The notes under the pieces: generated by a model
Told to the model about the DNA's origin: nothing
Databases searched by the model: none
Seen by the model: only the letters and a program-made list of their open reading frames with translations
Shown here: one piece after another, positions 7,764-15,541 of the stretch
Numbering within the stretch: position 1 is the first letter of the stretch
Layout: the number at the start of each line of letters is the position of its first letter
Position numbers and translations under genes: made by a program
Virus record (IMG/VR): IMGVR_UViG_3300041405_000129
Span: 1 to 43,082 of that record
Length of the DNA: 43,082 nt
DNA from: a virus
Direction: 5' to 3' (one strand)

Positions 7764-8249
7764 AATTTGCGTGTCGCCGTAGGTTTTGCATATGCGCAAG
7801 GTGTTCAATTGCTCGGCGTACTTTCGTCGGAACTCCAGATAATCCGATTCAGCAGCGGCATCAAGTCTTGCACCGGTTGCACTATCTCGGCTGGAACTGT
7901 CACTTGGGGCGGTGTTGGGCACACTGGGGCATCTTGCCGCGACGCGCAACCCACAAGCACCAGACTTAAGGCAACGGTTAAGACGGTCCAGCTCAGCGGC
8001 TTGCAGCTCGGTTGTTTTGGCATTGTCTTCTCTCTGTTTGGATATCGCAGCCTCACCGGCCTGCACCTTCTCGCCGGCTGCGTCCAAGGCCATCAGCACC
8101 GCTAAGGCGCGCTCTTTGGCATCGTTGGCCACGCTGACCTTGTACGCCTCGTGCTCAGCACCCCAGCGCCATTCCTGACCCATTCCGGCGACTGCCAGGC
8201 CAGCAGCGAATGCGCCACCCAACAACCAGGCCTGGGGGATCACGCGCAC
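7746..8249 (-). CDS. Rz: Rz-like inner-membrane spanin subunit
   Basis: The product has 167 aa. An N-terminal membrane anchor (LLGGAFAAGLAVAGMG, about residues 9-24) precedes a periplasmic helical region rich in Ala, Glu and Lys. This is the plan of Rz i-spanins that link inner and outer membrane in the last step of lysis. Its start overlaps the endolysin stop by ten bases. An Rz1-like lipoprotein is nested in another frame, which strongly supports the call. A central Cys/Pro/Ser-rich insert (about residues 90-115) is shaped by the overlapping Rz1 frame. Confidence 0.85.
   Translation of the reverse strand: MRVIPQAWLLGGAFAAGLAVAGMGQEWRWGAEHEAYKVSVANDAKERALAVLMALDAAGEKVQAGEAAISKQREDNAKTTELQAAELDRLNRCLKSGACGLRVAARCPSVPNTAPSDSSSRDSATGARLDAAAESDYLEFRRKYAEQLNTLRICKTYGDTQIKKPSQ
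7805..8023 (-). CDS. Rz1: Rz1-like outer-membrane spanin lipoprotein nested in Rz
   Basis: The product has 72 aa and lies wholly inside Rz in a different frame. The ATG at 8023 gives a lipoprotein signal: basic MPKQPSCK, hydrophobic WTVLTVALSLVLV, then the lipobox LVGC with lipidated Cys26. A Pro-containing mature part (CPTPPQVTVP) follows, as in Rz1 proteins. An upstream in-frame start at 8056 would put 11 extra residues before the signal and is unlikely. It should pair with Rz to fuse the membranes at lysis. Confidence 0.85.
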   Translation of the reverse strand: MPKQPSCKPLSWTVLTVALSLVLVGCASRQDAPVCPTPPQVTVPAEIVQPVQDLMPLLNRIIWSSDESTPSN

Positions 8250-8716
8250 GCTCGCACAGCGGCGTCATAGCGCGCCGGCCATTCATCAGGGTGGGGCTTG
8301 CCAGGGCGCCATACGCGCAAGTAAAGCTCCCATGCTGCCTCACATTGACCGACCGCAGGAAGCGCGAAGGGATCGCCGTACAGGTTGAGCCTGGCGAACG
8401 CAGCGGCCAGCACATCGTCACGTTCAAGGTTGGACCAGATAACCTCACGGTCCCATGGGCAGTTGCGGGCTGCGCATACTTGCCGCGCCAGATCGCGAAC
8501 GGTTTTTAGCGGGTGTTCCATCACGCCCGTAACGCCGCCATTCTTTTCGAACTGCCAGAAGCCACGAGCAGGACCGTTACCCATCTGTCGCCGGTGCTGC
8601 CAGTCTTTGGACTCTTGCGCGCCAATGGCTAGCAACTGCACCAGCGCAGACCGCGTGGTCATCTTGGAAGGGAGAAGGCTAAGCGCCTCGTTGATGGCGA
8701 GAAGTGGAAGGTTCAT
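8240..8716 (-). CDS. Endolysin, lysozyme-like peptidoglycan hydrolase
   Basis: The product has 158 aa. The segment IGAQESKDWQHRRQMGNGP followed by GFWQFEKNGGVTGVM resembles lysozyme-like phage endolysins, with the Glu in GAQES as the likely catalytic acid. No signal peptide is evident, so release would depend on a holin. It sits between the membrane protein at 8713 (ATGA overlap) and Rz (ten-base overlap), the standard place for an endolysin. The exact bond cut is not deducible from the sequence. Confidence 0.82.
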   Translation of the reverse strand: MNLPLLAINEALSLLPSKMTTRSALVQLLAIGAQESKDWQHRRQMGNGPARGFWQFEKNGGVTGVMEHPLKTVRDLARQVCAARNCPWDREVIWSNLERDDVLAAAFARLNLYGDPFALPAVGQCEAAWELYLRVWRPGKPHPDEWPARYDAAVRACA

Positions 8717-9015
8717 TGATTCACCTCCTTGACCTTGTCGATTGCGGTTTTGGTGGCATCGCTGGACTTTGAGGCGAGTTGCGCGATTTGGTTTACAAGG
8801 AAGGTGTTGCGATCGGTGAGCGCTTTGACTTCAGCTTTGTGAGCCCTGCGGATTGACGCACGCTCTTTGCTATGGATGGCCGTGATGTCCACGGTGGTTT
8901 GTCGGTTCTGCGCAGCGCTGATTGAATACCCGCAGCCCATCGACAGAATTACCGCCATTGCGAGATAGAGCGGGACCGCGCTTTTATCCCATGCTCTACG
9001 GATTTGTTCGCCCAT
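8713..9015 (-). CDS. Single-span membrane protein of the lysis cassette
   Basis: The product has 100 aa. One membrane segment, LYLAMAVILSMGCGYSISA (about residues 17-35), is followed by a charged helical region likely to form a coiled coil (VDITAIHSKERASIRRAHKA onward). It lies between another single-span protein and the endolysin and overlaps both neighbours. It may be a holin, antiholin or pore modulator. An Rz-like role is less likely because a clear Rz/Rz1 pair is present. Function is inferred from place and topology only. Confidence 0.65.
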   Translation of the reverse strand: MGEQIRRAWDKSAVPLYLAMAVILSMGCGYSISAAQNRQTTVDITAIHSKERASIRRAHKAEVKALTDRNTFLVNQIAQLASKSSDATKTAIDKVKEVNQ

Positions 9016-9349
9016 TTTGTGACCTCATAAACGCCTGAAGGGTTTCGCGCTGCTCGGCGTTCTCGCGGCGCAACTGTGTCAACTGCTCATCCATGCGTGC
9101 ATTTTGAACTTTAAGCTCAGATAGATCCTTGTTGAGCGTATTTACAGTAGACCATGCCTGTTCGGCTTTTGCTTCAAACAACTCGGCTTTTTCTTTCCAG
9201 TCGTCGCGGTCTGCTTGCAGGATCGAAACCTGGGTTGTCTCGTTCTTCTGCGAGTCCAGCCACTTATTGAGGGCTGCCGACATCGCAAAGAACACCCCAA
9301 CCCCTGTCGAGATAATAAGCGGCAGCCCGTCCAGGGAAGGTGCGTCCAT
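8996..9349 (-). CDS. Putative holin-like protein with long coiled coil
   Basis: The product has 117 aa. A short polar N-terminus is followed by one membrane segment, PLIISTGVGVFFAMSAALNKW (about residues 10-30), and then a long heptad-rich coiled coil to the end. It is the first gene of the lysis cassette and overlaps the next small membrane protein by 20 bases. One-span proteins can act as holins or pinholins, but the long cytoplasmic or periplasmic coiled coil is unusual. It may work with the product of 8713-9015 as a two-part holin. Confidence in a lysis role is moderate. Confidence 0.6.
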   Translation of the reverse strand: MDAPSLDGLPLIISTGVGVFFAMSAALNKWLDSQKNETTQVSILQADRDDWKEKAELFEAKAEQAWSTVNTLNKDLSELKVQNARMDEQLTQLRRENAEQRETLQAFMRSQNGRTNP

Positions 9350-9368
9350 CGGTAACCCTCAGATATGA

Positions 9369-9395
9369 GAACGCCAGGCAATGCACCTGGCGTTC
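9369..9395 (-). promoter_or_regulatory. Perfect 10-bp hairpin ahead of the lysis cassette
   Basis: GAACGCCAGG and CCTGGCGTTC form a perfect stem around a 7-base loop, in the gap between the fibre chaperone stop (9421) and the holin-like start (9349). No good T-tract follows on the minus strand, so it is more likely an RNA processing or attenuation element than a full terminator. Confidence 0.55.
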
Positions 9396-9420
9396 AAAGG
9401 ATACCACCGGCAATGTGCTA

Positions 9421-9864
9421 TCAGGAAGTCTGCGGCGCAACCGCTGAGACTGTCAGGTCCATACCGCTTGTCGGCTGCACTGGCCAAACAACGTCAGGTG
9501 GCCAGCCCTCTTGAGTTGTAACCCGACCCAGGTACACGGCGTAGCGCTTCCATTCAAGCAATTGAGCTTGACGTATTGGCAGCTCAGCCACTTCCTCAGG
9601 CGTGGCCATTTCCAGCTCAATTGCGTCATTGAGCGTGCTGATACGTGCAGTGAGCGCGGTCTTTTGGGCTGCTGCGAGCTGGGTGAGCTGTTGTAGAATG
9701 GTGCTATTTATCGCCAGGTAATCTGGTGGCGGATTCATGAATAGCAGATAGCGGGGGTCGTCGTCTTCCACAATCCCTATAAATCCTATGCTAGGGTCTT
9801 GCGGGGAGCCGAATACAGCACCAATAACCGCTTCTGTTACGTCAGTAAACTGCACATATTGCAT
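9421..9864 (-). CDS. Tail fibre assembly (Tfa-like) chaperone
   Basis: The product has 147 aa. The C-terminal half, with RQAQLLEWKRYAVYLGRV followed by GWPPDVVWPVQP, matches tail fibre assembly chaperones of the Caudo_TAP type, which have a conserved W-(K)-x-Y-x-x-x-L and a wP-x-x-P ending. It lies just after the fibre gene in transcription order, as these chaperones usually do, and should help fold or trimerise the fibre tip. Confidence 0.8.
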   Translation of the reverse strand: MQYVQFTDVTEAVIGAVFGSPQDPSIGFIGIVEDDDPRYLLFMNPPPDYLAINSTILQQLTQLAAAQKTALTARISTLNDAIELEMATPEEVAELPIRQAQLLEWKRYAVYLGRVTTQEGWPPDVVWPVQPTSGMDLTVSAVAPQTS

Positions 9865-9876
9865 ATAGCTACCCCT

Positions 9877-11013
9877 TTAAAAACTATAGTCAATCACGAA
9901 TGACTGAAAGGATGTTGTACCCGTGCTGACTTGGTTTACACGCCATACCGTTTGCGGAGTTAGCAGCGCAACGTCAGGCGCAGGTGCCCCAACTTGCAGT
10001 ACGTTGGCACCTGAGACTTGACGGGCACCCACGCCTGTGCTTGTTGACGCTAATTGAAACACGGCAGCCCCCGCTGCGGTTGACGCGGCTTGCATGCTCA
10101 AGCTTGCAAACTTTGCGTTGAGGGGAACTGCTGAAGCAATGGACAACAATGTAAACGAGGGCGTATTTAGAACCGACGTCAATACGTTTATTGGGTCAAG
10201 TGTTACTTTGCGGTCAATCTGGTACTGGCCTGCTTTAAACTGCCCGCTGCCATTTGTAGCCAACACACTAATCAACGCACTGGCCGTGTACCCTGCCGGC
10301 ATGCTTGGCCCTGAATACACCTCAGCCGAGGCCAGTGCTGTTGCGTTAACAGCCAACAGCGCAGGGTTAGTGCCACTCAGTGGCAACGAGGGGTTAAAAA
10401 TTGCGTACACACCAACGTAACCATTAACAGGCGCTGCGCCCGCATCCATCCCACCAACACCAACGCTTGCAAGGTTTATGCTTTTGCTAAACGCAGCAAG
10501 CGAATAGGCAGCAGCGCCAAGCGAGGTTTTAACTACTAATTCGTCAGCGGTGTACGTTGCTGACGATGAAGCTGCAGCTATAGCCGTTTTAAGGTTGCGT
10601 GCGAGGCCGATACTACCCGATGCGGTTGGGGTTGGTACAACAGGCGTGGAAACATCAGCCCAAAGGCTACCAACCGCATCGGGTGCCGCGCTGTTGTTGG
10701 CGATAGTGTTTCGGTACACAACGTTGTTGTGCCTTACGTATGCATTTATTTCATAGGGTGATACTAAACCCGCTACAGGAACCCAAATTGGGAAGCCAAG
10801 AGTTTGCAATTCAGCGATTGCACCAGTAACGTCAAACAGCACCCCGTTCATTTCTTGACGCCCAACAGGGCGATACGAAGGGTCAGTGTCGGGCAGTTGG
10901 TACTGTGAGCCCCAGCCTTGCGAATAACTGATTGCGCCTGCTGGGTCAGTAGCGTCAGGGGTGACAGTCTTGTCGCCGGTTGAGGCGAACGGAACAACGA
11001 AACGCTTAGCCAT
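9877..11013 (-). CDS. Tail fibre / receptor-binding protein
   Basis: The product has 378 aa. The N-terminal PFASTGDKTVTPDATDPAG and QGWGSQYQLPDTDP, then RQEMNGVLFDVTGAIAELQ, resemble baseplate-attachment ends of Mu/P2-like short fibres. The rest is a low-complexity Ala/Ser/Thr/Val beta-rich shaft with a distinct C-terminal head. It ends in a Phe, common for fibres folded by a Tfa chaperone. It lies between the DUF2612 baseplate gene and the chaperone gene. Host specificity should reside in the C-terminal part. Confidence 0.85.
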   Translation of the reverse strand: MAKRFVVPFASTGDKTVTPDATDPAGAISYSQGWGSQYQLPDTDPSYRPVGRQEMNGVLFDVTGAIAELQTLGFPIWVPVAGLVSPYEINAYVRHNNVVYRNTIANNSAAPDAVGSLWADVSTPVVPTPTASGSIGLARNLKTAIAAASSSATYTADELVVKTSLGAAAYSLAAFSKSINLASVGVGGMDAGAAPVNGYVGVYAIFNPSLPLSGTNPALLAVNATALASAEVYSGPSMPAGYTASALISVLATNGSGQFKAGQYQIDRKVTLDPINVLTSVLNTPSFTLLSIASAVPLNAKFASLSMQAASTAAGAAVFQLASTSTGVGARQVSGANVLQVGAPAPDVALLTPQTVWRVNQVSTGTTSFQSFVIDYSF

Positions 11014-11015
11014 AG

Positions 11016-11678
11016 TTATGCACCAAAGTTTCCATTTTCAAAGTTTAAGTGATTCGGGCCAAACCCGAACGATGGGCGCGGCTGAACTTGATACTTGATG
11101 CCCACGCCTGCTGGTCGCGGTAGCAGGTCGTAGTGATCCAAAATAAACTGCGTGCTGCTATCGGGCGCCTGTTCAAAAAAGTATGTCACAAAACTCATGT
11201 CGTAGGGGTCCGCTACAAATACCCGACCCTGGCCAACGTCAGTGAATATCTTTTTCAGGAAGCGGTTTGTTTCAGGGACCGTGCCGCGTGCGGTGAGCTT
11301 GAAGTACCGTAGGCGAATGATCAGCCTTTGTTGGTCGACAGTCAGCCCAATCGTGTTGCTGTTCTTGTTCCCAAAGTTCCCATTTTCAAAGTTGGCGTTG
11401 TTGCTGCCGAACCCGAAAGCGAACTTGCCGACGTCGGGCGCTGACGTGACCTGCATCGGCACATCAAGAATGCGCCCCCACACAGCAAGACCAAATTGGT
11501 TGGCGGTGCGGATATTGAAAACGTCCCGTATCCAGTCGGTCCAAAATTCACTTTGGTTCTTTTCGTACCACTCTTGCTTGAGGCGCGTTAGCTGCACCAG
11601 CTTATCGGCGCCGTCGTGCTCCCACAGCAGCGACTTGAGAACGTCAACGCTCGTATCAAGCGCTTGAATGCGGCTCAT
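11016..11678 (-). CDS. DUF2612-type baseplate protein
   Basis: The product has 220 aa. The N-terminal WEHDGADKLVQLTRLKQEWY and the following FWTDWIRDVFNIRTANQFGL match DUF2612 phage baseplate proteins, functionally like P2 gpI. It starts four bases inside the gpJ-like gene's end and lies just before the fibre gene, the usual J-I-H order. A short motif FGFG(S/P)N-x-x-NFENGNFG occurs twice, once mid-protein and once at the C-terminus. It probably links the baseplate wedge to the fibre. Confidence 0.82.
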   Translation of the reverse strand: MSRIQALDTSVDVLKSLLWEHDGADKLVQLTRLKQEWYEKNQSEFWTDWIRDVFNIRTANQFGLAVWGRILDVPMQVTSAPDVGKFAFGFGSNNANFENGNFGNKNSNTIGLTVDQQRLIIRLRYFKLTARGTVPETNRFLKKIFTDVGQGRVFVADPYDMSFVTYFFEQAPDSSTQFILDHYDLLPRPAGVGIKYQVQPRPSFGFGPNHLNFENGNFGA

Positions 11679-12871
11679 GCAGCCACCACTAGAACCCGCG
11701 CAATGGTGAGGTCTGCCTGATGGTCAAGCGCGATGGCCAGGACGTTGCTGTTCCACGTGATGCCGTCAGTTGAAAGCTCAACTTTGGTGACTTTGATCCG
11801 AGGTTCGACCTGATTGATGGCCCCTGCAATCTCCCATGGGCTCACCGACGCGCCGACAACAAGTCCTGCATCACCTTCAAGCTCGCCGGTTGCATAGGCC
11901 ATGGTTGCGTTGGGGATGATGGTTGCGCCGTCAGTGTTGTTGAACTTGGCGGTTACGCGAACGAACAGCGTCACCAAGGTTGGGCGGTCAAAGTTAATGA
12001 CATAGGTCTGGCCGCTCGCTGCCTCAACAACGTTAACCGTGACCGCGCCGTTGTACCCGCAACCCATACTTTTCGCTTCAAGCAGCGCGTTACCAATCTG
12101 TGCGTCAGTACCTCCGCGCACACATACCCAAATGCTGTGCTTCTTGAGAAAGATCCCATCAATGGTTGCGTCAACGTCGGTGTAATTCTCGCGGAACGTC
12201 AGCGACTCAACTTCGTCAATGTCCATCAAAGCCGAGATAATCGCCTCGGGCATGGCGACCGACTGCAACGCCAGGGTCAAGCGACGGCGACGGCGAGACG
12301 CAATGTCAGACTCAGCAAGCGCGCCGGGTATGGCCGCTGTGGGGTTCGTCACTGTTTCCCAGCCGAGCACGCCAGATGCAACAGCATTCAGCCCACCGAT
12401 AGCAACACCGATAGGTCCGAAGTCCTCAGCGACCATATCAACCGTGGCCAACCCTGGCGTCACCTCACCAATGATCACCGCAGACGCCGTGAGGAATCGT
12501 GCACCTGACGTCGTTACGACCGCAACAGAGTTGATGGGAACCAGTGTGCCGTTCTGCCCACCGAGAACAACCCCCGCTATAGTGCTGCGGGTCGCCGGTC
12601 GCCGGTCGCCATCGGTGAGCGCCCATATGGCGTCAAGGAATGGCCCGCCCGCATAATCAGGGTTGATCTGGTTGGCCACGGCTACGTTATTGCGCACCGA
12701 TGCGTCACGTACCTCGGTGTCCTGTACAACAATCGCACCCTGCGAGGTTTCAGGTTCAAGGATTACATCTGCGCCGTACGTCTCGCGCCATTCCTCTTTG
12801 ACCTCTTCAAGCAAGTCGGCGGTATCAGGCACTAGCAGACCGCTTGCAACAACGTATTCATAGTTAGACAT
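11675..12871 (-). CDS. Baseplate J-like wedge protein
   Basis: The product has 398 aa. The N-terminal region with TADLLEEVKEEWRETYGADV and the conserved NQINPDYAGGPFLDAIWALT, together with length and position, match baseplate J-like proteins of contractile tails. It overlaps the gp25-like gene and the DUF2612 gene by a few bases, which suggests coupled translation. It should form the inner ring of wedges around the central hub and trigger sheath contraction. Confidence 0.9.
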   Translation of the reverse strand: MSNYEYVVASGLLVPDTADLLEEVKEEWRETYGADVILEPETSQGAIVVQDTEVRDASVRNNVAVANQINPDYAGGPFLDAIWALTDGDRRPATRSTIAGVVLGGQNGTLVPINSVAVVTTSGARFLTASAVIIGEVTPGLATVDMVAEDFGPIGVAIGGLNAVASGVLGWETVTNPTAAIPGALAESDIASRRRRRLTLALQSVAMPEAIISALMDIDEVESLTFRENYTDVDATIDGIFLKKHSIWVCVRGGTDAQIGNALLEAKSMGCGYNGAVTVNVVEAASGQTYVINFDRPTLVTLFVRVTAKFNNTDGATIIPNATMAYATGELEGDAGLVVGASVSPWEIAGAINQVEPRIKVTKVELSTDGITWNSNVLAIALDHQADLTIARVLVVAA

Positions 12872-13208
12872 TTACGACCAACTCCCCTTCGGTGGTGTCC
12901 AAGGTCGCAGTGTACTTTAAAACGTCACCAACCCTTGTGATTTCAAAAGCAGTGACCGCGGTGACACCCTCAACTTGCAACAGGCGCGCACGCTGCGACA
13001 CCTCAAACGCTGCCTCGTTGGGATCAGCCGCCCAAGCGATCAATGCATAGGGTATACCCTCATCAAGCTTGTAAATCATTTCATCCCGGCGAGCTTGCAC
13101 ATATTGCTTGGCGGTTTGGGTGATCGCCTCGACACCGCCAATAATGGGAATCTGCCCGTCATCCCCGAACACAAAATTGTTGTTCTCATCAACCTGAAAA
13201 GTGCGCAT
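12864..13208 (-). CDS. gp25/gpW-like baseplate wedge protein
   Basis: The product has 114 aa from the ATG at 13208, which overlaps the stop of the spike gene (TAATG). A longer in-frame start at 13343 lies inside the spike gene and its extra 45 residues look non-coding. Features such as GGVEAITQTAKQYVQARRDE and the EGVTAVTAFEI strand fit the small gp25-like or DUF2634-like wedge proteins that precede gpJ. No catalytic role is expected. Confidence 0.78.
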   Translation of the reverse strand: MRTFQVDENNNFVFGDDGQIPIIGGVEAITQTAKQYVQARRDEMIYKLDEGIPYALIAWAADPNEAAFEVSQRARLLQVEGVTAVTAFEITRVGDVLKYTATLDTTEGELVVNV

Positions 13209-13870
13209 TAAATTGGAACCCCTGTTGTGCCGCTGCCGGTCGTCACACCGCCGTGCGTGTGGGTGTCGCCGACGTTCTTGCCGTTGTAGGTAAGACCCCC
13301 AGGTGGCCCCGTCATGGCGATGCCTGCCGGGGTCATGTTCCACGTGACGGTGCCCCGTGAAATCTTAACGCCGTTAACGCCAAGCGCGATGCAGGTTTGA
13401 CCGTCCAAGGTCTGCCAAACTGCGTTCTCAATGTTGGCCCCGTCGATGATCCAAGACTTGAGAGTGTCAGGAAAGAATACAGCGTCACTGAACTTGCATT
13501 GACGCTCGGTGTTCGGCCAGTCCTCGACACCACCACCCTGCATGATCAGACTGATATCGTTGTCGTTGGCAGCCAACCATCCCAGGTCACCGGCCTTTAG
13601 CGGAAAGCGCATAAACATGCCGCCGCCCCCGAAGCGGTACACCGGGATGTTGTAGACGTCGGCACGAGGCGTCTTGCTACCGTCGGTGCCACCCATCATT
13701 ACAATTGGGTGCAGCGTTGCGCGGTTGGTGGCGTCGTCATAGCTGACCACGCGGGCGGGCACCATGCCGTCAACCTCATTACGCAGCCAGTTGGCCAAGA
13801 ACTCATTGGTGATGCCGCCCATGTTGCCGGTGTTAGCCTGTTGTGTGTTGGGCTTCTGCAAGTCACTCAT
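13208..13870 (-). CDS. gpV/Gp138-like baseplate spike protein
   Basis: The product has 220 aa. An N-terminal OB-like region (VPARVVSYDDATNRATLHP) is followed by beta strands. The C-terminus carries DTHTHGGVTTGSGTTGVP, the HxH apex motif that binds a metal ion at the tip of contractile-tail spikes. Length and place, between hub and wedge genes, fit a membrane-piercing spike. Its stop overlaps the next gene's start by one base. Confidence 0.88.
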   Translation of the reverse strand: MSDLQKPNTQQANTGNMGGITNEFLANWLRNEVDGMVPARVVSYDDATNRATLHPIVMMGGTDGSKTPRADVYNIPVYRFGGGGMFMRFPLKAGDLGWLAANDNDISLIMQGGGVEDWPNTERQCKFSDAVFFPDTLKSWIIDGANIENAVWQTLDGQTCIALGVNGVKISRGTVTWNMTPAGIAMTGPPGGLTYNGKNVGDTHTHGGVTTGSGTTGVPI

Positions 13871-14700
13871 ACGCGGGTCGCCAATGCGGTGTACCAGAAC
13901 GGGGAGTCATGCGTCGCAACGTCAAACGAAAGTTGCGTTATCACATAGTCACCGTTGGCAGCGGGGTTGATTTGGGATTGTAGCCGTAGCGCACCACCGA
14001 GTACCGTATCTGCGTCAATCAGGAAGGTGACTTTCAATCCCTTCTCTGTCGGCTTCGGTACGCCCACCATCCCGGTGTTTTTATTCAGAATTCGAATGCG
14101 ACCAGTAAGCGGCATTTTGGCATCCTTCACAACCAGCTTGCCGTCATCAATATACGCGCTCACGCCGCCGGCCTGCTGCAACAGCTCAACCTGTTTTAGC
14201 TCGGGTCCGCTGTGCGAGTAGTTACCAATGTTCTTGTCCTGCGCCTGGAAGTCCAAGCTCACGCCGATGTCATCTGCAATGGATTTGGCAATGGCGCTGA
14301 GCTTGCTTTGCGCCCCGGCGGACTTGGCCGCAAGTTTACCTTTGCTGGCGTTGGCGGTCTTGGCAACAATCTCAAGCTCAATATCCGGCGGAACGCTCGG
14401 CTCGGCTGACGTGATGTCACCAATGAATATGCGAGTCAACCCCGTGGATACCCGGCCAACCTCAAGAATCAGCCGCTTTGGTGTCGGGTTGCTGTTAAAT
14501 GGACTCGCCTCGGTCACCAGAAAATCGCGGGTTGCGCGTGACAGGTTGGTAATGGTCACGGTGCACTCATTCTGCTCGGGGTTGGCGTACTTCGTGCCGG
14601 TCGCCTTCACCTTGAAACCCTGGCTGCTGTTGTACCAATTAATACGACCCTGTATTTCAATGCCAACGCGGGCTAACCGCAGATCCACCCCGCCCATCAC
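13867..14700 (-). CDS. Baseplate hub protein (gp27/gp44-like)
   Basis: The product has 277 aa. ECTVTITNLSRATRDFLV and repeated beta segments, plus a C-terminal domain ending TQLSFDVATHDSPFWYTALA, resemble tail hub proteins on which the spike docks. It overlaps the spike gene start by four bases (ATGA) and the small plug gene stop by four bases. It should form the trimeric ring at the end of the tube. Confidence 0.75.
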   Translation of the reverse strand: MMGGVDLRLARVGIEIQGRINWYNSSQGFKVKATGTKYANPEQNECTVTITNLSRATRDFLVTEASPFNSNPTPKRLILEVGRVSTGLTRIFIGDITSAEPSVPPDIELEIVAKTANASKGKLAAKSAGAQSKLSAIAKSIADDIGVSLDFQAQDKNIGNYSHSGPELKQVELLQQAGGVSAYIDDGKLVVKDAKMPLTGRIRILNKNTGMVGVPKPTEKGLKVTFLIDADTVLGGALRLQSQINPAANGDYVITQLSFDVATHDSPFWYTALATRV

Positions 14701-14996
14701 AGAACCTCTCCAGGGCTCACATAAACTAATTGCTGATCGACGCCAAACCGATCGTAATACGGCAGCTCATCATTCTCGGTGAGCAGCCAGAAGTTGCCAG
14801 AACCCTGCATGTACCGGTATGGGATCAGCGGCGAGCCTGCAACAATGCGCTGCCCTGACAAAAGCGTCACGTCATTCAGAGCCAAGGTGCAGCACATCAC
14901 CCCGTTACACTCCTTGAGCGTGATGTCCCACCGGTTGTTATCCAGCGTCACCGATAGCTCTTGGTTCGGGATTGCGTCAAGCGAAATAGTTCTCAT
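14697..14996 (-). CDS. Baseplate plug-like small protein (DUF6983-like)
   Basis: The product has 99 aa. NNRWDITLKECNGVMCCTLA and the closing GVDQQLVYVSPGE resemble small baseplate plug proteins found between Dit-like and hub genes in phages with DUF3383 sheaths. It overlaps both neighbours by four bases. The call rests on remembered family style and gene order; the fold is probably all-beta. Confidence 0.68.
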   Translation of the reverse strand: MRTISLDAIPNQELSVTLDNNRWDITLKECNGVMCCTLALNDVTLLSGQRIVAGSPLIPYRYMQGSGNFWLLTENDELPYYDRFGVDQQLVYVSPGEVL

Positions 14997-15541
14997 CCGT
15001 TGTATATCCCCGCGAGCACCGACGTTTTACGTTTAGTTGGCGCTGTACTTTCGGTGGTCTGCACTTGGCCTTTTTTGACGGTACTGGCCTGTGACTTATT
15101 AGCAACCTTGCGCGGCGGTAGCGCACCGTATTCAGGTTTGGCTGTTTCATACACCCGCATTTTTACCTGAATGACAACGCTTGCACCCTGCTCGGCGTTT
15201 TCGTCGTGCGGCATTTCATATATGAGCAATGACGAATAGGTATCAACGCGGGTCTGCACGGTCAACAGTTCTTGCGTTTTCCACGCCTGCTTGAACGCCG
15301 CGTAAATGTTGCGGGTGTCCTCGGTGAGCAAGAACGGTATTTCAATTTCAGTCGGCAGATAAACTATGTGATCTGACAGCTCACTGCCGTCCTCGGTCGT
15401 AAACCCGAGGACCTTTGACAGCTCGCGCACAGTCACCTGCATTGGCGAAGCCAGCGGGAACAACTGCGTGAGCGTATCGGCCTTGAGGATGGCAATTGCA
15501 TCTTGGCTCAGCGAGTTGATGCGGGTATCAGTGGACGCCAT
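14993..15541 (-). CDS. Dit-like distal tail / baseplate protein
   Basis: The product has 182 aa. The N-terminal region from about residue 27, with LFPLASPMQVTVRELSKVLG and DHIVYLPTEIEIPFLL, matches the N-terminal domain of Dit-like phage tail proteins. The last 45 residues are basic, Thr/Lys-rich and probably flexible. It lies directly after the tape-measure gene (one-base overlap), the expected position for the protein that starts the baseplate at the tube end. Confidence 0.78.
   Translation of the reverse strand: MASTDTRINSLSQDAIAILKADTLTQLFPLASPMQVTVRELSKVLGFTTEDGSELSDHIVYLPTEIEIPFLLTEDTRNIYAAFKQAWKTQELLTVQTRVDTYSSLLIYEMPHDENAEQGASVVIQVKMRVYETAKPEYGALPPRKVANKSQASTVKKGQVQTTESTAPTKRKTSVLAGIYNG

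Noticed and set aside
13208-13343. Upstream extension of the gp25-like gene to 13343
   Set aside because: The extra 45 residues lie inside the spike gene and are Arg/His-rich shadow sequence; the TAATG overlap at 13208 is the better start.
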